Shown one piece after another: positions 12,001-20,734 of a DNA stretch of 64,000 nucleotides. The notes beneath the pieces were generated by a model. It saw nothing but the letters and a program-made list of their open reading frames with translations. It was not told the origin of the DNA and did no database searches. How positions within the stretch are numbered: the stretch's first letter is position 1; each line of letters opens with the position of its first letter. The DNA is taken from positions 9,816,001-9,880,000 of the forward strand of contig CANTUQ010000073.1 of the NCBI GenBank assembly GCA_947683425.1. The letters are read 5' to 3'. The stretch comes from Excoecaria cochinchinensis. Taxonomy: Eukaryota; Streptophyta; Magnoliopsida; Malpighiales; Euphorbiaceae. A program made the translations under genes and the position numbers.

Positions 12001-14758
12001 TAGTTATACTTGAATCATTGACTTCTGTTCAGTTTTGAACTGAAATATTTGCTTAATCTTTTGCTTATTCTCCATGTCTACATTCAATATCAATACTAAA
12101 CTAATTTTATTTCTATCTCATGTCTGCAATCAATGTCAGTACTAAACTAATTTTATTTCTTTAGTTTTTTAAAAGGAAAACCCAATGAGATTCTGAATAA
12201 ACTCTTAATTGTCTTTTGTTGGTGCTAGATGATACTCTATCTTGCAGAAGCGAGTCGGCGTTTTGGCTGTACTGAAATATTTAAGGAGCCCTCGAAATTT
12301 GCATGGTCTGATTATTTTGAAGACTTCTTTATCGTGCCTTATCAAAGGATTGTTTTAGTGAGCAATAAAAGAGTCATGTTGCTGCAGGTTAATAAAAGCT
12401 CATTACCCTTATCCCAAATAATTTTGTAATTGATTGTCTTTGTGTAATCTTTCTTTTTAATGCGCTTTTTATGTGTTTTTCTAGTTGAACAAATTTTGAT
12501 TATCTTCTGCTTGTATCTAGTGCTCGACTCTAGACAAGATGGACAAGAAACCTTCTAGGATTATGTGGGATATGCCATGGGAAGACCTTATGGCCCTGGA
12601 GCTGGCAAAAGCAGGCTGTCATCAACCAACTCATTTACTCCTCCATCTCAAGAGTTTCAGGAGATCAGAAAATTTTGTGCGAGTCATTAAATGCAATGTT
12701 ATGGAAGACTCTGTGGAGAATGAACCCCAAGCTGTTAGAATATGCTCTGCAATCCATAGGGTGTGGAAGGCTTACAAGTCTGACATGAAAAGCTCAATTC
12801 TAAAGGTTGTTATTGGGGATAAATGTTTAACTATACTAGACAGCATATATGCAAGTTTGGTTACATTGATCCCAATTTAAGTTTTTTTCAGTATGCAATT
12901 CTAACAGGTTTCTCCTTTGACTTGGTTAGGTTCCTTCAAGTCAGAGACATGTGTTCTTTCCTCCGAGTGAAACTGATAGGGAAGGACAACATATCCCAAG
13001 TAAAACAATTTTCAAGTCGGGAGAGTTATCTTCATCAACTTCTGCATCTGATGAAAGGAAGTTTATTAAGCATACTATCAACTTTTCAAAGATTTGGAGC
13101 AGTGAACGAGAATCTAAAGGTGGATGCAAATTATGCAGGAAGCAGGTGCTTTGCCAGATAACAAGCTGTGCTCAGTTTTTCTCAACCTATATAGATTTTT
13201 TTTTCTATGATCACTTTTTGCTTGAATTTCTTTCAAATTTAATGTAAAATATGGACTCATTTTTCAGGATCTGGAGGATGACAAAGTGTGCAGCATTTGG
13301 AGACCCATTTGTCCTAACGGGTAACTACTGCTCTGTTTACTTTCTTGTGTCTGAATTCCATTTATCGTTGACATACCCTAAATTCTGCTACGCTTAAGTT
13401 TGTTACTTGTTAGTCTTACAATGAAGATGTTAAGATATATGCTTGCTTTTCTATTCATGTTTGAGAAATTGATTATTAGAATTTTCTTCTTATTCTAGCT
13501 CCTTGTATATTTTGTTATGTTTAAATTTGTTAGTTTTACAATGAAGATGTTACACAAAAAATCTAGCTCAACTATTCATGTTCGAGAAATTTGGTTAGTG
13601 GAACTTTCAACTTCTTTTAGTTCCCTTTTCTATTAGGTGTAGGTATGATTCTGCTACAGGTCAACAAAACGAGAAACATAAGCTGACTCCTACTTGCTTT
13701 CTAATTCTTTCAACCATGTCTTGGAAACATGGAATATTGTCGACGTGGTACAGATAGCTAAATCTTTACTCCCTATCCATAATGTGTGTAACCCTGGTAA
13801 ATGAACTTTGTTATCAATATACGGATGTTGATGTTACTGATAAAGTTGAAGTGTTAAGATATTGTGGAGCTTAGCTAGGGACAAGTATTCGTAGAAAGTG
13901 GAAGATGTATCATTAAAACACCAAAAAATGCGATAGATAAAAGTGTCAGTTAATTGCTTGTTTTAAGATTTTACATTATTTTAATTGCCAATGGTACTTG
14001 AGGCAAATTTTATGAGATTCTAGACTATAAAATCCTATTGCACTTCTGAGACTTAAGGAAGCTTAATCATATTTGGCATCTGCTTGCATTATTGTCTTTT
14101 TCACACGTATTATGTTGAAATCGTAGCCTGTTTAATATCATCACATGTTCTGACAACAGAATATGCATGTGTATTATGTCTCTCCAGGTATGTCTCAATC
14201 GGGGACGTAGCTCATGTCGGCACCCATCCTCCAAATGTTGCTGCTATTTATCATAACATTGACAGATTATTTGCAATTCCCCTTGGTTATGACTTGGTAA
14301 GAAATCCTCATTTAGCATGTGCAAAAAGTTTTGTAGGGGAATAAAATTGAGGTTAATTACAGATATTTGGCTGTGTGTGAGATGGTTCTTAACGTTAGAA
14401 ATATTTACAGGTATGGAGGAATTGTTTGGATGACTACAAAAGTCCTGTATCGATTTGGCATCCAAGGGCTCCCGAAGGGTATGTGTCTCCTGGATGTGTT
14501 GCTGTGAGTGGTTTTGAGGAGCCAGGACCCAGTCTAGTCTGGTGTGCAGCAGAATCTATTGTGGAGCAAACAGAATTTGAGGAGCAAAAGATTTGGTCAG
14601 CACCAGATTCTTATCCATGGGCTTGTCATATCTATCAAGTAAAAAGTGATGCTCTTCACTTTGCTGCTCTAAGGCAAATCAAGGAACAATCTGACTGGAA
14701 ACCACTATGGCTGATTGATCATCCTCGCTCTCCACCAGACCAATCTATGGGTTCATAG
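1..14758 (+). CDS. VPS13: VPS13-family protein, C-terminal part (5' end outside the window)
   Basis: VPS13 proteins are very large bridge-like lipid-transfer proteins at membrane contact sites; plant members include SHRUBBY, which binds SHORT-ROOT. Exons read from frame and GT-AG sites: 1-51, 141-239, 312-467, 1336-1517, 1600-2115, 3717-3894, 3995-4131, 9271-9397, 11304-11525, 11595-11954, 12229-12387, 12521-12805, 12930-13145, 13268-13320, 14188-14296 and 14411-14758 (TAG). Joined length is 3198 nt with no internal stop. The first six exons read as the SHR-BD/VAB-type region (DHRPKELSYLYLERVFLSY). Exons near 11.6 kb give the glycine-rich VPS13 C-terminal segment (GVLTKPVESVRQNGLLG). Exons near 12.3-12.8 kb look PH-like. 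The last exons (IWRPICPNGYVSIGDVAHVG) are Vps62/DUF946-like. The N-terminal chorein domain lies upstream. Family is confident; which plant paralogue is not. Confidence 0.9.
468..1335 (+). other. VPS13 intron, no recognised content
   Basis: This 868-bp intron starts GTCAGT after the codons for KLQ and ends CTTAG before GTTCGG. Short open frames on both strands have no recognisable protein. It is plain AT-rich intron sequence. Confidence 0.75.
2116..3716 (+). other. Long VPS13 intron (1.6 kb)
   Basis: The splice splits an Arg codon: AG at the end of the upstream exon joins G at 3717. The stretch near 2567-2600 (TACTCTTTCATCCCACTTTG) resembles the end of a common plant MITE family, but no matching inverted end or target duplication was found. 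The rest is AT-rich with homopolymer T tracts. No coding content is recognised. Confidence 0.7.
4517..4686 (-). repeat. Copia 3' LTR
   Basis: On the plus strand it begins TGTAACAAAACACAA and ends CTGTAACA. It matches 8713-8882 along its whole length with scattered substitutions. It lies directly after the target repeat GTATA. Confidence 0.92.
4652..8188 (-). pseudogene. Copia gag-pol, broken
   Basis: Pieces in order on the minus strand are as follows. 8188-7823: a gag tail with a damaged CCHC knuckle (YYCHKPDHIKHFC; the first Cys is Tyr). 7826-6924: protease end, then integrase with the zinc-binding part (DCESCQFAK) and core. In the core the first catalytic Asp reads Asn (HSNVWRP), while RSDSAKEY and the downstream Glu in VAERKNRYLLE remain. 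6752-6081: linker to RT. 6047-5669: RT fingers (QTYEVDYSNTFSPVAKL, LKQSPRAWFGKF). Near 5627-5638: the YVDD catalytic box in another frame. 5575-4652: RT thumb and RNase H (HIETDCHFIREKI). Frames change at several joints and single stops occur. It is a decayed autonomous polyprotein. Confidence 0.88.
4687..4699 (-). other. Copia polypurine tract
   Basis: The plus strand reads CTCCCTCCCAAGC, so the minus strand has GCTTGGGAGGGAG immediately before the 3' LTR. This is the expected place for plus-strand priming. The pol reading frame runs through it into the LTR. Confidence 0.8.
8701..8712 (-). other. Copia primer binding site (initiator Met tRNA type)
   Basis: The minus strand reads TGGTATCAGAGC directly after the 5' LTR. 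This is the standard primer site of plant copia elements. It fixes the element orientation as minus. Confidence 0.9.
8713..8882 (-). repeat. Copia 5' LTR
   Basis: On the plus strand it begins TGGAACAAAACATAA and ends CTGTAACA, followed by the target repeat GTATA. It is the partner of 4517-4686. Confidence 0.92.
9398..11303 (+). other. VPS13 intron (1.9 kb), nothing recognised
   Basis: The intron is bounded by CAG/GTCAGT and TTTAG/GTCCAT. It holds AT-rich sequence and a short open frame at 10534-10725 with no protein signature. No LTR, inverted repeat or target duplication was seen. Confidence 0.7.
13321..14187 (+). other. VPS13 intron (0.87 kb), nothing recognised
   Basis: The intron splits a Gly codon (GG/G). 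Two similar segments containing CTTACAATGAAGATGTTA / TTTACAATGAAGATGTTA near 13414 and 13536 suggest a small old internal duplication. No coding or transposon features are visible. Confidence 0.65.
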
Positions 14759-15264
14759 TCGGTTGTTTTAGATTACTTCAATGGCAGTTTTTGAAGCAAC
14801 ATCACTCAATAAGTTACTAAAAAGTGAAATTAAATCAGTTTCTTTTGCGTTCAGAAAACTATAAATATATGTTCTTTGGGTTTATACTTGACTCCTGTTT
14901 TCATGGGTTATAAACAAGAAGTCCTTTTTTGAAGCCTGGCAATATTCTTTTCTTTTTTAGTTCCAATATCAATATAGGTTTCTGGGGTTTATTTCATGTA
15001 ACGATTCTTTTCTTTTTAATTCAAGTAATTTTCTTCATCAATCATAATCAGTAATAACTCGTTTTCTACCTTTAATAGATGTTTAGTTTGAGCAGGTTTG
15101 TGCAATATATAAGCTGATACAATTGTTAGTTCGGTTGATTTTATGTATTTTATACGGTTCTCTGATTTGCCTATAACCGTGTAAAGGTATATGATGAATA
15201 AATATGCATGTAACATTCAATAGTATATAAAGATATTGATATGAACAAGGTGTATGGAAAGTAT
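14759..15264. other. 3' flank of VPS13
   Basis: AT-rich sequence follows the VPS13 stop, including AATAAG and other AT-rich words that could serve 3' end formation. It ends abruptly where homology to the large LTR begins. No gene is seen. Confidence 0.6.
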
Positions 15265-16119
15265 TGGTCCTCGCATACATTATTATCAAAATAGGATATT
15301 TTCATTTGCGATGATCTTTATTGGATAAAAATAGGGCATCGGACCCTGGCTTTTGTGTAAACCGGAATATTTACCCTCAGATAATCGCTTTGGGTGAGAT
15401 TCTTGTGTTGATTAGAGCCCCGCGCGTTCCACGACAAGCAAAAGATGAAGGATCAAAGAGAGAAAATGAGCTATTTCTTCTTCAACCCCTCGATTTTGGA
15501 GTCAAAATCTAAAGAAAACTAAATAGTTTTTAGTTCCTTTTGATTTGATTTGATCCTTGATTAAGTAAATGTCTTTAGTAAATGTGTTTTGTTGGAAGAG
15601 AGAGAAAATTCGCTTGAAATTGGGCAGAGTTTCCCCCTTTGAGAATTTTTCCAACCCTTTTCAAGTGAAAATCCAGAGCTTTTATAGCCAGACACAACCG
15701 ACGGGCATCGGTGTATAGAGGCGGGCGTCGGAAGAATCCTTCTGACACAAGGATTCGTCCGACGGCCCTGCCACATCCACCGACGGGCGTCGGAGCGGTT
15801 GCGTGTTCCGGGAAACCAGGCGGCGTTCTGACAGGGGCGGTGACTTTCTGACGGGCGTCGAAAAATGCCTAAAGCCGTCGGTGACTCGAAGCGACGGGCC
15901 GACTTCACAGACGGGCTGGCCGTCTGTGGAGTACAAAAAGCCTTTTGACTCGAAAAAACCTCTGTCTTTCCCCTCTCTGCCCGGGAATGATAAAAAAACT
16001 TCATTTCTCATGGAACGTGGGGCTAAAACCTCCAAATCCAGCCCCTTATACAGGCTCGGACACTAATTTCATCATAGGGTAACCTCTGATCCGGACCGCT
16101 CCGGGACACGGTGCTTACA
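15265..16119 (-). repeat. 3' LTR of the Tat element, truncated and internally deleted
   Basis: It aligns with 31756-33227 of the right LTR, but lacks the outer ~590 bp of that LTR (31168-31755) and a further ~608 bp (31855-32462). The internal deletion joins at a CC shared by both edges (15361-15364 ACCG). It ends GGTGCTTACA. A TATA-like GCTTTTATAG (minus CTATAAAAGC) lies at 15678-15687, with GACGGGC-type repeats beyond it at 15700-15930. Confidence 0.87.
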
Positions 16120-16134
16120 GTTGCCCCCAGTTTT
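16120..16134 (-). other. Polypurine tract of the Tat element
   Basis: The minus strand reads AAAACTGGGGGCAAC immediately before the 3' LTR start TGTAAGCACC. Composition and position fit a polypurine tract. Confidence 0.75.
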
Positions 16135-16310
16135 GGAGCAACTAGTGCACCAGCACCTAGATAAGCCAAAACTCAGAGAAAGGTCAGAAAGGAAGCGTAC
16201 CTGCGACGGCTTTTCACCCTCCGTGCCTTTTGCCGGGTGGACCTTGTCTCGATCCGCTCGGCGATGCGAAGATACTTCCATCGGTCTTATCTCGACCTGT
16301 AGGTATTTGG

Positions 16311-17100
16311 CGGGATGCGGCATGCTTTGGCTACGACCCCGGTTTGAAGTGTGGTATGCTTTGACCGCGACTTCGATTTGTGAGATGCAGCATGCTCTGG
16401 CTACGACCTCGATTTGGTGAAGTGCGGTATGCTCTGACCACGACTTCGATCTGTGAGATGCAGCATGCTCTGGCTACGACCTCGATCTGGTGAAGTGCGG
16501 TATGCTCTGACCACGACTTCGACCTGTGAGATGCAGCATGCTCTGGCTACGATCTCGATCTGGTGAAGTGCGGTATGCTCTGACCACGACTTCGACCTGT
16601 GAGATGCAGCATGCTCTGGCCACGACCTCGATCTGGTGAAGTGTGGTATGCTCTGACCACAACTTCGATCTGTGAGATGCAGCATGCTCTGGCTACGACC
16701 TCGATCTGGTGAAGTGCGGTATGCTCTGACCACAACTTCGACCTGTGAGATGCAACATGCTCTGGCTACGACCTCGATCTGGTGAAGTGCGGTATGCTCT
16801 GACCACGACTTCGACCTGTGAGATGCAGCATGCTCTGGCCACGACCTCGATCTGGTGAAGTGCGGTATGCTCTGACCACAACTTCGACCTATGCTCTGGC
16901 TACGACCTCGATCTGGTGAAGTGCGGTATGCTCTGACCATGACTTCGACCTGTGAGATGCAGCATGCTCTGGCCACGACCTCGATCTGTGAGATGCAGCA
17001 TGCTCTGGCTACGACCTCGATCTGGTGAAGTGCGGTATGCTCTGACCACGACTTCGACCTGTGAGATGCAGCATGCTCTGGTTACAACCTCGATCTGGTG
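16311..17100. repeat. 73-bp tandem array built from two ~36/37-bp half-units
   Basis: About eleven copies of a 73-bp unit; successive GATGCAGCATGCTCTGG words start at 16384, 16457, 16530 and 16603. Each unit is a pair of related halves, one starting GTGAAGTGCGGTATGCTCTG and one GTGAGATGCAGCATGCTCTG. A deletion of part of a half near 16890 and an extra half near 16980 show unequal exchange at half-unit level. The left-most copies are the most diverged. Because 73 is not a multiple of 3 the minus-strand open frames here rotate, so they are repeat artefacts. The array sits between the last ORF and the 3' LTR, where Tat elements are known to carry satellite-like repeats. Confidence 0.93.
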
Positions 17101-17513
17101 TATGGAAACTCCGCTGGGTTCCTCGTTCCAAAAGAGATCTTTTTAATCGATGTATGTGCTCAGATCGGTATTTCTCTGTACCTGTGTGATAAAAAATTTT
17201 ATTAGTTCATGTTTGAGTGGTCATCTCTTAGTCTGTATACTGATGGCATGATCTTGCTTTACTTGCTATGCCACGTTCATTTTTCATTCATTTTCATTTT
17301 TTTTTCGTTGAGCTGTTATTAATCATTTTTGTTATATTGTCATTTTTGTTGATATATAAGTAAATACGAGAACATACACTTTCTGCGATGCGATTAAACA
17401 ATTGAATGATGACACAAAATGAGGTAATAAGTTTTCACTAGAAATATCATTTTTTGTACAGTGCATATGTGAAATAAAAATGTACAAAAGATACAAAAAT
17501 AACTCCCTGAAGA
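17101..17513 (-). other. Transcript-end spacer between extra ORF and tandem array
   Basis: AT-rich sequence with T runs on the plus strand. It lies downstream of the sense ORF stop (17514) and probably serves as its 3' UTR. No coding content. Confidence 0.5.
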
Positions 17514-19526
17514 TCAGAGAGGTGTGTAGTCTGAGGGTTCGTCGGGATCCTCATCATCCGATATGTGCACGGTCCCTGGCGGAGGTGGAGGTGGACGTGC
17601 CGGAGGTGGCGGTGGAGCTGTGGAGGGTCCTGCCTCATGATCATGGGCCTGCCTGAACCGGATCTGAGCGTAACCGTCCAAGAAGGGCTGGGTGCAGGTG
17701 CTCATAAACCCCAAGGTCTCAGAAACCTTCTCTCCCAACTTCTTGAAGGCTTGGCTCAACTGAATGGTCTGCTCGCTGGCGGCCTTTCTCCTCTGCTCTA
17801 AGCTCTGCTCCGTCTGCTCTCTAAACTCCCTCATGGTCTGAGAAAGAGACAGGAGAATCCCCTCTATCGCCTGGACGCGGTATCTCAGAGAGTCAAGTGA
17901 CTCATCAATCATCTGTAGGGTCATATCGACCCTCTGAGACGCCTGGTCCTGTGACGTCCTCAAATCATGAGCGTGCTGCTGTCTCAACTCCCTCTACCCC
18001 TGAGCAATCTGCTCAATCATCCTCATCTGCTCTCCTCTGAAGGCCTCCAGGACCCGAGCCTGCTCATCCCTGAAAACCTCCAAGGCCCGGGCCTGCTCCC
18101 GAGTCGTATGTTCCATGTAGCCGGCCTGCTCTCGGGCCAAGCGCTCCACCGACTGGGACTGCTCCTGAATGGCAGCCTGCTGGCAATCCAACCTCTCGTG
18201 AATAGCTCTGTCCCTCTCATCCTGCCGCCGCTCTAAGGCTGTAAACATGGACGTAAGGAGCTGAGAGAAGTCAGGCTGCATAGGCTGCTGCGGTGCTGGC
18301 TCTGGCGGTGGTGCCGAGGAGGTGGATGCCCCTGGGTCACCTCGGGAGTACGGGTGGTATCTCTCGGAGGGCCCATGGATAGATCTCTGTACCCTGGCGC
18401 TCGGTGATGGGACTAGAGTCGGTGCTCTGGACGCCGGTGGAGCGGTGAAGAGGTCGTCCATCGTGATTTCGAAGTCAAAGTCCGAGGGAGTCCTAGGCGG
18501 CTCCTGCTGCTGTGGTGGAGGCACAGTCTGTGGCTGAGGAGGCTACTCCGGCTGAGGCTGGGGCTCTGGCTGTGGAGGCTCTGGCTGTGGCTCAGGCTGT
18601 GGAGGCTGCTCCTCCGGGTGCTCCGGGTGGTCTGGATCTGCACCCAAGGGTGGAAGCGAGAACATCTCCCGAGTCTCATGAATGGTCAGCACCCTGTAGG
18701 CCTCTGCCTGGCCTGAAATCGGGGAGATCATCCCCATCTGTACTGCCGCTGCGGCGTCTACATGGATCCCCTCCGGCAAGGGTCCTCTCAACCTCTCAGG
18801 GGTAACTCCCAACCTCAAAAGTAACCGGGTGATGACCCCTCCTACCATCACCACCGGCGTCAACCCTCTGCTGACTCTGGTCAAGTTGGCCAAGATCTCG
18901 TGGCTAATGTTAAGACGCTGGCCTGCCACCATGGCCCAGAGGCTCCAGATCTCAGCCGCGTTAAGCGACCCTGGATTACCAGCTCGACCGAGGTACGAAC
19001 TGGAAAGCACTCTGTGCAAATACCGGAGTACCTGAGACACCAGTACAGTGCTCTTCGCTGTATCGTGATCATACAGCACTCCCGGTAGGGCAATAGCCGC
19101 CCAATGGGGGCGCCTAACAGCTCGCCGCGGGATCTCGACCCCCTCCTCTGTAGGGAGCCCCATGGCCTGAGCAAATCTCTGCCTGGTGATACTGAAGTGG
19201 TCGCCGTCAAACCAAAACTGAACCACCCCTGGGTCGGTGTCTGCACTCTGAAAACCAGTGTAGCGAAGAGTGGCCAGGACCTGACGAGTAGCCTCTGGAA
19301 ACGTCTGGAAGGAGGGCTCAAGGAACTCCGTCCACCCAGCACCCTCGGCAAGTAGATTGAACTCTGGGGCCAACCCTAGGGCCTCTAGAAATGGGCGAGA
19401 CACAAAACGACTGGCCCGAAACTCTACCTGAGCCAACGCTCTATACCTCTGAGCCGACTCATCATCCATCCAATCCGGAGCTACGAGCTCGGGCTGGGCC
19501 TGCGGTGCTCTACTTCTAGGAGGCAT
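17514..19526 (-). pseudogene. Sense extra ORF of the Tat element: ATHILA ORF1-like domain plus coiled coil
   Basis: One continuous frame of about 670 codons from the ATG at 19526 (MPPRSRAPQAQPEL), interrupted by only two TAG stops (18543-18545 and 17994-17996). Residues ~15-265 resemble the ATHILA ORF-1/putative plant transposon protein family (FVSRPFLEALGLAPEFNLL, FWFDGDHFSITRQRFAQAMG). A Pro/Gln/Glu-rich linker follows. Next is a long heptad-rich coiled coil (LAREQAGYMEHTTREQARAL, FRDEQARVLEAFRGEQMRMI, then VQAIEGILLSLSQTMREFRE). The tail is proline-rich and acidic (PPPPPARPPPPPPG, SDDEDPDEPSDYTPL). Family function is unknown. A minus-strand TATA box at 20414-20426 may drive it. The upstream codons to 19568 could also be translated, but lie after an acceptor-like TTTTGCAG. 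Confidence 0.75.
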
Positions 19527-19568
19527 CCTGCAAAAGGAATAGGTTAAATATCGGAAATCGTAAAACAA

Positions 19569-20734
19569 ATATTTTTAAATTTATTTTCGAGGTGAAGGCC
19601 GATTTAGGCCTCACCGGGGCAATAGCGGCCCAAAACAAAATAAAGAATTAATAAAAAACGAAAAGAGCAAACATCCTGTCTAAGGAAGTAGCCAAAGTGC
19701 CTCGCACGCATCATGGCACAAGCAAACATGCAATCGGCATGGAAATAATTAAAGTGAATAAGAATGGGCTTTCTAGGTCCCGGGGCGTGCATTATACACA
19801 AAAAACTCGATTTTTGAATAAATGATAAAAATTTGGGCGGCACCCCGGCAGGGGTATGCCCAACCAACCTGCATGAAAAGGCAAAAACGTAGGCCTCAGG
19901 CCTCAACAATAATATACGCATGTAAATGGGACGCACCCCGGCAAGAGTGTGCCCCCAACAACACAAAATAATGGCCTCAGGCCGCAAAAGCGATATATGC
20001 GCACAATGGTGCGCTAAAGAGATGTAGTTCTAAGGCATCAAAACTATAGAAAAATTCTATTTCTATGTGATCATGCAACATTCAGGTTTAATTGCACTAA
20101 AAAAATGGGCAGCATTTCCCCTAAATTCCTAAAGCATCTAAAGCATTCTAATGACTCCTAAAGTTCAAAAAGGAGAAGAAATAAATTGAATAAAATTCAA
20201 AAGAAGTGATTATTTACTTACTTGGAATCGCGAAGAGTGTAGAAACTGAAGAAACTATAAATATCCGAGCGCCCGGTGAGTATAGAACGCAAAAATATGA
20301 AGAAATCGCGAAGAAAGATGAAGAATGCTTGAAAAAACACTAAAAAAACGGTAAAAAACGGTTTGGGAGAGGAAGAAGAAAGGGACAACAGCGTTTGCAC
20401 CGTCTGTCACTCGCCCTTATATAGAATTTCGTGACCGACGGGCTGGCCGTCTGTACAAGCGACCGACGGGCTGGCCGTCTGTCGCGCAGTAAATGCGAGT
20501 TAATGCGCGTGATGAATGCAATGCTGACGTATGCGTCTGCCAGGTGGATTTCCTTCCGACGGGCAGGCCGTCTCTCTGGATAGGCGGGCAGACCGTCTCT
20601 GTATAGAGGCGGGCAGACCGTCTCTGTAGAGAGGCGGGTAGGCCGTCAGTGACACTTCCCTATAACATCTCACAAAATTTTGATCTTTTTGTCTCTTCAT
20701 TTTCCAACATCTTGAGCCTTTCATCTTTCTCAAA
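19569..20734. promoter_or_regulatory. Divergent intergenic region with LTR-like promoter repeats
   Basis: This 1.17-kb spacer lies between the minus-strand extra ORF and the plus-strand antisense gene, whose start codons point away from each other. Positions 20432-20655 hold five copies of imperfect palindromes of the type GACGGGCTGGCCGTC, GACGGGCAGGCCGTC and GCGGGCAGACCGTC. A minus-strand TATA box TTCTATATAAGGG covers 20414-20426, just downstream of the repeats as read toward the minus-strand ORF. Positions 19840-19990 carry two copies of a GCACCCCGGCA-type segment. Promoter function is inferred. Confidence 0.55.
20414..20426 (-). promoter_or_regulatory. TATA box, candidate promoter of the sense extra ORF
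   Basis: The minus strand reads TTCTATATAAGGG. The GACGGGC palindromes lie directly upstream of it, the same arrangement as in the LTRs (32784-32793 with repeats at 32800-33030). A transcript would run toward the ATG at 19526. Confidence 0.5.

Noticed and set aside
15260..15264. AGTAT as target duplication of the Tat element
   Set aside because: It does not match GTAAC after the right LTR, and the left LTR has lost its outer end.
16401..16976. 191-residue minus-strand open frame with repeated RACCISQVEVVVRAYRTSPD text
   Set aside because: It is a by-product of the 73-bp tandem repeat. Equivalent frames open in all three phases because 73 is not a multiple of 3.
16311..17100. Regular repeat that might look like a CRISPR array
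   Set aside because: Units are contiguous without unique spacers, and the sequence is from a plant nuclear retrotransposon.
19604..19987. 127-residue minus-strand ORF upstream of the sense extra ORF
   Set aside because: Lies in the divergent spacer, has no recognised motif, and overlaps small GC repeats.
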